A stretch of DNA of 64,000 nt, from NCBI RefSeq assembly GCF_022539665.2, contig NC_081331.1:10199534-10263533 (forward strand), in the 5' to 3' direction. The translations under genes were made by a program, and so were the position numbers. Below are positions 57,450-64,000 of this stretch, in pieces. The notes below the pieces were generated by a model that saw only the letters and a program-made list of their open reading frames with translations, was not told the origin of the DNA and made no database searches. This DNA comes from Daphnia carinata. Taxonomy: Eukaryota > Arthropoda > Branchiopoda > Diplostraca > Daphniidae. Every line of letters starts with the position of its first letter. Position 1 is the stretch's first letter.

Positions 57450-60400
57450 ATGTGACGGCTCTCACCACCTCTGCAGCATCAGCCATCAAAGGAGAAAGGA
57501 AAGCACAGATGAAGAGATAAAAGAGAGACAGCATCACAGATAAGACACATATAAGAACACTACTCGTGAACATGGCAAACGATCGTCTCGCTCATACATT
57601 AGTCTCCGACCAAAAGATCTATTCTCCTTTTTTTCCCCCTACAAATGTTCCTTACCCTGACAACGTTTTCACTCTGTGCTAATGATCAGACTTGTGCGGC
57701 ATCATCAGTGACTATAAGAAGGAAAATATAAAGTACACACAAATAATTTACATCTATCAAAATCAAGAAAGAGAAAAGGAGGAACAAACTAGTCGAGTTC
57801 TGTCCAATTAGCAAAGTCGGCCACTGGCGGCGACTAGCTGCACTGGGATTGAGAAGGAGAGAGGAAGATTCAAGAGGTCCCGAACGAAAAACGAAAACAA
57901 AATTTAGAAATTGGGCTGGCAATGGAACGGTCAAACAGCTTGACAAGACTCGAGACAACTGTGACTCAATTTTCGTTACCACTCGCTGTCGCACGTATAG
58001 AGACATAAAGAAGGTATGGCTGTTTTGCTGGGAAAGGCGTAAATCTTGTTATACAAAAAGCCAATCGATGCTGCTGAATGCATCCACCGGGGGGGAGGGG
58101 GATGTGGGGAGGTAGGCATTTTCTTGTCTTTTTTTTTCACCTATGCAAAACATTTTTCGACCCTTTGGTTTTTCTTCCGGCTCTGCTCAGACTCAACGCT
58201 CTTGGGGTTTCCAAACAAAAAAAAAAATAAAGCCGAATGACGTCAATAACTGAGGCTAGCGTTTATGCGCTGGCAAACAACGGCACGCGGGTCCAGCTGG
58301 GCCAACATTGCCTACAGGATTGAATGACGGAATCAATAGACTGAACGAGAGGGAGGTAGAGAAACCGCTCACGGGAAAAAAAAGGAGAGGGTAGTGGAAA
58401 CGAAACAAAACAAAAAAAAAAAAACAATCCAATAAAAATCAAGTAAAGATAGCGACTTAGGAAAGACTCCTCAACGACAACTCGAACGGAGTTGGGGAGG
58501 GGTTTGTCCGGATGTGTGTATTGCCTGTGCATGGCACAGGGCGCGATGGATGGGGATCGGGATTTGCAAGCCAAAGCTGATCGATACTCGATCGGCCACT
58601 TTGTCAACTGATGGCGGAACGCGCTCTGCTATACGTACTACCAGCAATTCCGACCATTCATCTTCTTTCGCCCTCCTTTTTTATTTTTTATTTTTTTTAG
58701 TTCGAACCTTCCGAGGTCGTTGTCGACTTTTTTTTTTTTTGCTCGCGTGAGTGAGCTGTTTTGCTCCCTTTCCTCATTTAGGTTTATTCTCTCTCTTCTT
58801 TTACTGGATTCTAGGCTTTGATCCAAGAAAGCTCAGCGAAAATATCAGGGAGAATAGGGGGGCACAACGGGGAAAAAAGAAACTGAGTATAAAAACCATC
58901 AAAGAGACAGGCCTGGGTCGTTTCTTGGCCGATATGCCACAGATCAATCCAAGAGGTTCTCACCCAATTCTGTCAAAGCTTCTCATCAGCACGAGACAAA
59001 AAAAAAGGAATTGCAGAGGAAGATGATGACACAAACAGTCAAGTTTTCCTTCATCTAGGGAATGAACAAAGGCAGGAGGCCCTTGGCCAGAAGAAGCTTT
59101 CGTCTAAACAAGAGCAGGTGCAGAAGTTGATTCTGCTTGTTGTTTTGCAACAAATACACAGGGTGAGATCCTGTTATGCTCCCAAATGAATCAAAACATA
59201 CAAGTCTATGAGCTACTTTCAAGAGAAAGATAAAAAAAAGCATCAACAGTCCAGACGTACCTAAAAGCAAACAATGTGACATGAGCACGGGTGCAGCTAA
59301 TGCATGTAGGTTATACCTGAGTGAACAACTTATTGTAGCCCTGGTTGTATCCCATCGCTATTGGTCACCAACCAGAACAACATAGTTCGTTCCTGGTCTG
59401 ATCAGTGGAACGGCATCAGTCAGAAGGTGCAGCAGAGTACTTTGTGAAAAATCTTTCGTGGTGTGGTGCAGTGTGGTTTCGAAACCACACTATCCTTGCA
59501 GTGCAGTGTTTTCACAGGATGTCAAATCACTCAATTGCTTTTCAAAAACCATTTATCACGAACCCTCTTGGGCGATATGTATGTTGCTATAACGGAAATC
59601 AATGAAAATGGCACGGCGTGACCCGGTAGGCCAAAGTTTCAAATGCAAACTCGTGTCTACACGCAAACCGTAGAAAACTGGGCCGGTGTAATGAAAGAGG
59701 GAGAACAATTTGGACACATACACACACAAGGAGAAGAGGAATTGCCAGCAGGGACGTGCCGAAAAACGTCAAAGGGAAAACCTCAGAAATACTTGCAAAA
59801 AAAAGAAAAAAAAGGGGGGAGGGGGGAGTTGGTTCTCAACGACAACGAGAAAAGAGAAACAGAAACTCCTTTTCTGAGATAGAAGTGGGAAAGGATCTGA
59901 ATCTCTCACACACGAAAAACCCAGAGGGAAGATCAATAACGTCGACTGCAGACAGCAAAAGACACTGTTGCCATTTCGTCATTTTATCTCGGTATCCATT
60001 AGCATCCAGCAGCAATCCAGCATCAAGTCAACATACTTCTCGTCATAATAGAGACACCTAATTGACACAGGAAATTTTTCTTTTTTGTTTGTGTAAGCGC
60101 CCTCATTGGTAATAATTCATTTCATTTATAGGAGTACCAAAAACATTTGATCAACACGCGATCGAAATTTGGTTTCGTTCCGGTTCATTCGTCTGCTAGT
60201 CATAGAGACCAGGAGAATCGATCGCCATTGAACAGTTTTAATTCTTTTGCTATTTTCTCCACGTTCAGCGTAAATTACAACTTCAAAAAATAACATATCA
60301 CTAGCTAGTGAAAATCGGACCCGCCACAAACATTAACCGAAAATGTATGGCAGGGAGCCTCCTAACTCTTTTGGCTGGCAGCAGCAAAAGCGAACGTGGA

Positions 60401-62160
60401 ATGAGGCAACGGGAATGAAAGGGGCCATCCAGTAAGGAAAAAGACAAGAAAACGTCCCACGATTTTTAGGAGCGAAGGAAGAAGCGAGAATGAATGGGGC
60501 TTCCGTCGCTCTAGCTTGTTCCCACTCGTTTTCTTTCCTTCCTTCCTTTTTTGGTTGGCTGTGTGAGTGTATTTTACTAGCCACTGTTGTGTGTATGTGT
60601 GTCTAGTAGTAGCGTATAGTATACGTATGTATTATGTGGGCTGTTATTGTTGGGGTTGCCGAGTGCATGGACAAGACGACAAGTTACGTCATCAAATTGA
60701 ATAGGGTAGAAGAGGCCGAGGCGAGCGACCGTGGCTCGGAAATCATTGCAGACATTTCTATATACTTGGCTTATTTACTGATTCGTACGTCTAAGTTGAT
60801 TTCTCGTTGCTTTTTCCGCTTCCTTTTTAGCTTGAAGGCCCCTGTTTCTTTTCACTTCACGCTCCTTTTATTTAATTTTTTTTTAAACCAGCATGCGGCA
60901 CCGTCCACTTTACGAGGGACAAAACAACCCTCAACGCCATCTGTTGGAGTCCAGGAATTCCCTACGGGTGAACGCCGCCGACCCGTCACCACAACAATAA
61001 TTCGATTTCAACAATATTATTCTGCTATGGTAGAGACGAGCTTCGTTTTCCGGTCATTTATGTAAGACCGAACGACATCAACAACAACATCAAAATAAAA
61101 TGACGCAATTCAGGAAGCAGACGTTCGTTTCTTGGTGAACGTGAACGTCTGAGACAATGCAAAATTACGTAGCACTATAGACCGATTCTAAATAGGTCGA
61201 ACTTGTTTCAAGTGGCTGGGACAAGAGTGTAGCAGTAGACTAGATGGCTCAGGCTATATTTGTACTTCCCGCCATACGTACACCAACCCAGGGACATCGG
61301 GGAAGAAAGAGCCAAAAAGCCCCAAGACGAAGCCGTGCAACTATTTCCCGAAAAATGCCGTGACGAACCCAACAACGCTCGTACGATGTCACTGAAAAGT
61401 TTCTAGCGCTTACGAGCAACTTCGTTTTTAGTCTTCACCACACAAATTAGGGTTATGTAGTAAACGTACTACACACCGCGATCCAACTAATGTTCATACT
61501 TTGGACACACGTCAAATAAATCAATAGCGGCTGATCGATGAGCACCGCCAACGGACCAAAAAAGCCGAATTTCAAATGATGAACGAATGATTGCAAAACA
61601 ATCGGGAAATGATGCACGGATACGCCGAAACTACTGCAATAAAAGCCAGCCGATAGCTGGCGATCGGATGTGGAGTGCACACGAACCCCAGGACAAAGAT
61701 GTGTACCATTTCTTCTGTCTCTCTTGATACTTCAATTAAATAATAAGCTAAAAACACAAATATGGCTCGTTGCTGCACAGTTGTACATAACGTTCATAAT
61801 CGTTCGTCATGTGTGTTTGTTGTTGTCTTTGTCGACATGCTCATGTTTCTCTATACGCCCGGCATGACTTTAAAAAAAAATTAGTACCTAATAGGGAGAT
61901 GCAACGGACTTGAATAAACATAGTGGTACGGAAGGTTAACTGTAGTCTGAGCTTATGGCAGGGTGGAATGTGTACGAAAAGTTATGTCTTGCTCATAAAG
62001 TTGCATAGGCAAAAAATAAACCCAAAACAGACAAAAACTTTAAAGCTACAGTACACGTATATCTACGACGTGTGATGGAATAGTTTTCGATTCGAGGGTA
62101 ATTGAATGCGAGGGATAGTTGGTGCCTTGTGGTATATATATAGTATACAGCAACATCAAT
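57450..62160 (-). other. Intron between alternative first exons of the channel gene
   Basis: No coding exon recognised. Contains a 22-bp perfect palindrome at 59470-59491. A plus-strand frame at 60634-61065 (143 codons) has no splice support or family features. Confidence 0.45.
59470..59491. repeat. 22-bp perfect palindrome
   Basis: AGTGTGGTTT followed by CGAAACCACACT is its own reverse complement. Each half holds TGTGGTT, the known Runx-binding core, in opposite orientations separated by TCGA. Confidence 0.95.
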
Positions 62161-62162
62161 AC

Positions 62163-62225
62163 CTTCCGTTTGAATCCCAAGGGTGAGTAGGGTTCCCGGC
62201 GGAGCACGCTCCGCCTCATGCTCAT
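62163..62225 (-). CDS. Ca-beta: Alternative first coding exon of the calcium channel beta gene
   Basis: ATG at 62225 opens a 21-codon frame, MSMRRSVLRREPYSPLGFKR-K, ending in phase 0 at an AAG|GTATTG donor. Phase 0 is what the GSADS exon (56276) requires. Spliced there it would replace MSKYTPL with an Arg-rich N-terminus and give 621 residues. Alternative N-termini are typical of this family and control membrane targeting and inactivation. Isoform use is inferred. Confidence 0.6.
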
Positions 62226-62229
62226 GGCG

Positions 62230-62520
62230 AGGGGTTTTTTTTTCGATTAATTTTTTTTTTGTTTTCCTCTTGTTGTTGTTGTTGTTGTTTTGTTTTTCTC
62301 TTTCTCACTGTCTCCTGCGCTTGCACACTCACTTATTTCCTTCGGCCTGATGTAATAATATACCGAGCGTAAATATATTATTATTTTTTGAAGGGGGCAG
62401 GGAGATTTTGATATAAAAAGAAAGGCAATTTTGCGCACAGTTTACGCAGTGGACGAAGCTAGTGGCTTGCAGCGATGGAAGAAAAAAAAATACACACACA
62501 CACACACATACATGTACACA

Positions 62521-62560
<40 letters not shown>

Positions 62561-63057
62561 GAACCACACGCACAACTGCTGCAATGCGGAATAATGTTTC
62601 TAATGCATCCACCAGGCAGAACGAACCATTTAAGCTCCGATACACACACACATACACACAACCGGTAGATAAAAACAAAACAAAACAATATACATGTAAG
62701 TTGAATGTCAAAGAAAAAAAGTTAACTTGATTCTCTCAAGGATATGGGAAGGGACTGTTAGATCATGATGTTGCACTTTGTTCCCGTAAGGGCCACTCGA
62801 AATATCAAAAAGAAGCAAAACAAAGCAAGAATTCAATTTCAAGGATCGTTCCGGTTGGATCTCTCTGATCTAGAGAGTGAACGAGGAAATCCAATAAAAT
62901 AACAACACTTTTTCTTTTTTTTTTCTCCTGCCCTTTTGTTTCTTTCCTTGTTCTGTTTGTTGTCCCCCCTCGTAGCCCAAACCAGCCGGGGGAGAACTTT
63001 CCACAGACGTGGAAAAAATACGCGGAAAATGGAAGTAAAAGTCAACGGGCACAAATG

Positions 63058-63090
<33 letters not shown>

Positions 63091-64000
63091 GTTCCCTTCG
63101 TAGGGACTGACTGACTGATCACTCGAATTGGACCACTACGCAAGAACCGTCGACTGCTCCGTGAGCTACAGCAGCCCCTTGCAGCGGGATAGAACGTGAA
63201 CTAAAAGAATGCAAAGCATTTCAAAAAAAAAAAAATTTTGTTTCTTTCCTTTTCGTAGACACACAAACAAAAAAGCAGAAAATGTGCTATTCAATTTCAT
63301 TGGGGAACATGTTGAACCATTTGTTTTATTTTCGTGTTTGCGAATGAGAGAAAGAGAGACGAGAGGTAACGCAGTACGGCAGGGCTCTGCGGTTTTTCAC
63401 TTTTATAGTTCTACCCTACGACCGACAGGCGGTGCACTGGCCGGAATTTGTGGACAAGGCTCCGGGAGCTTCTCATCCGCAAGTCTTATACGGGTCGAAG
63501 CGAGAGAACGGTTGAATCGTTATATTGGAAGCTCATTGTTTTATTGTCTTGTTATGGTTGAGCACCCACTAATGAAACTATTTGTCTCTTCATTGTGTGT
63601 CGTATCGTCTAAGGCGAATTAATGAACTGTGTACACTCACAAAAGAATAGGAACAGACTGCGTCCGTATTTCATATCATAAACAACAAGTCTTTTATACG
63701 CATAGTGTCGTGACTGGGTCAGCAGCCAAGGAGGGTACAGCACAGGCAGCTAGTGGAGTGGGTGGGACGTTTGGCTAAGAATAGTCTTTCCATCAAAAAG
63801 CGACCCAAACGAAAAAGTATGTAACGATGGAGAGTGGGACGTTGAAAAAAAAAGGAAGGGGGAAACATCAGATGTCCCAAAACGTATATATATATAAGAG
63901 GCAGCAACGTTGCCGTGTTTTAGAGAGGGTCCCGTCAGTTATCGACCCTTGTTGGACCATCAGCTCGGGAATCCAATAACTACACACACACACGCATACA
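62230..64000. other. Upstream region of the channel gene
   Basis: Contains (GA)n at 62524-62558, (CA)n at about 62490-62510 and (GT)n at 63057-63086. No further exon is supported. The plus-strand frame at 63209-63622 lacks coding features. Promoter or more distant first exons may lie here or beyond the window. Confidence 0.45.

Noticed and set aside
60634-61065. 143-codon plus-strand frame
   Set aside because: No recognisable domain or splice sites, and it lies in an intron of the opposite-strand gene.

Overview
The window looks like nuclear DNA of a compact invertebrate genome. Genes are split into many short exons by introns of about 60-110 bp, all with animal-type GT-AG sites. The recognisable proteins are closest to arthropod and metazoan families. 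I infer an arthropod, and a branchiopod crustacean such as Daphnia fits best, but no sequence search was possible. A/T homopolymer runs and GA/CA microsatellites become very dense from about 22 kb onwards.

Layout, left to right. At 1-441 (-) there is a piece of an unrecognised protein. From 442 to about 5.6 kb little can be supported. At 5.7-8.7 kb (-) lies the most unusual gene of the window: a 13-exon selenoprotein H family gene with an in-frame TGA (selenocysteine) codon, a candidate SECIS element in its 3' UTR, and an N-terminal array of nine exon-encoded repeat modules. From 9.2 to 10.1 kb there is a foldback, MITE-like element. Three housekeeping genes follow: POP5 (+, RNase P/MRP subunit), TIMM22 (-, mitochondrial inner-membrane carrier translocase), which ends 51 bp from POP5 tail to tail, and transaldolase (-).

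From 14.5 to 19.9 kb a giant inverted repeat (two arms of about 2.3 kb around a spacer of about 0.8-0.9 kb) carries mirrored remnants of an unknown gene. Its spacer holds three tRNA-like sequences. From 21.25 to 35.2 kb (-) a two-RA-domain Ras/Rap effector gene, similar to Drosophila Rau, has a 9.8 kb intron. From 51.2 kb to beyond 62.2 kb (-) lies the voltage-gated calcium channel beta subunit gene, with two alternative first exons, a 45-nt cassette exon and a His/Gln/Arg-rich tail.

The genes do not form a pathway. POP5, TIMM22 and transaldolase are a housekeeping cluster with short introns. The RA-domain and calcium-channel genes are long-intron signalling genes in tandem on the same strand. 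Exon boundaries were derived by hand: each was accepted only when splice sites, reading phase and protein similarity agreed, and the phases close for all five complete gene models.
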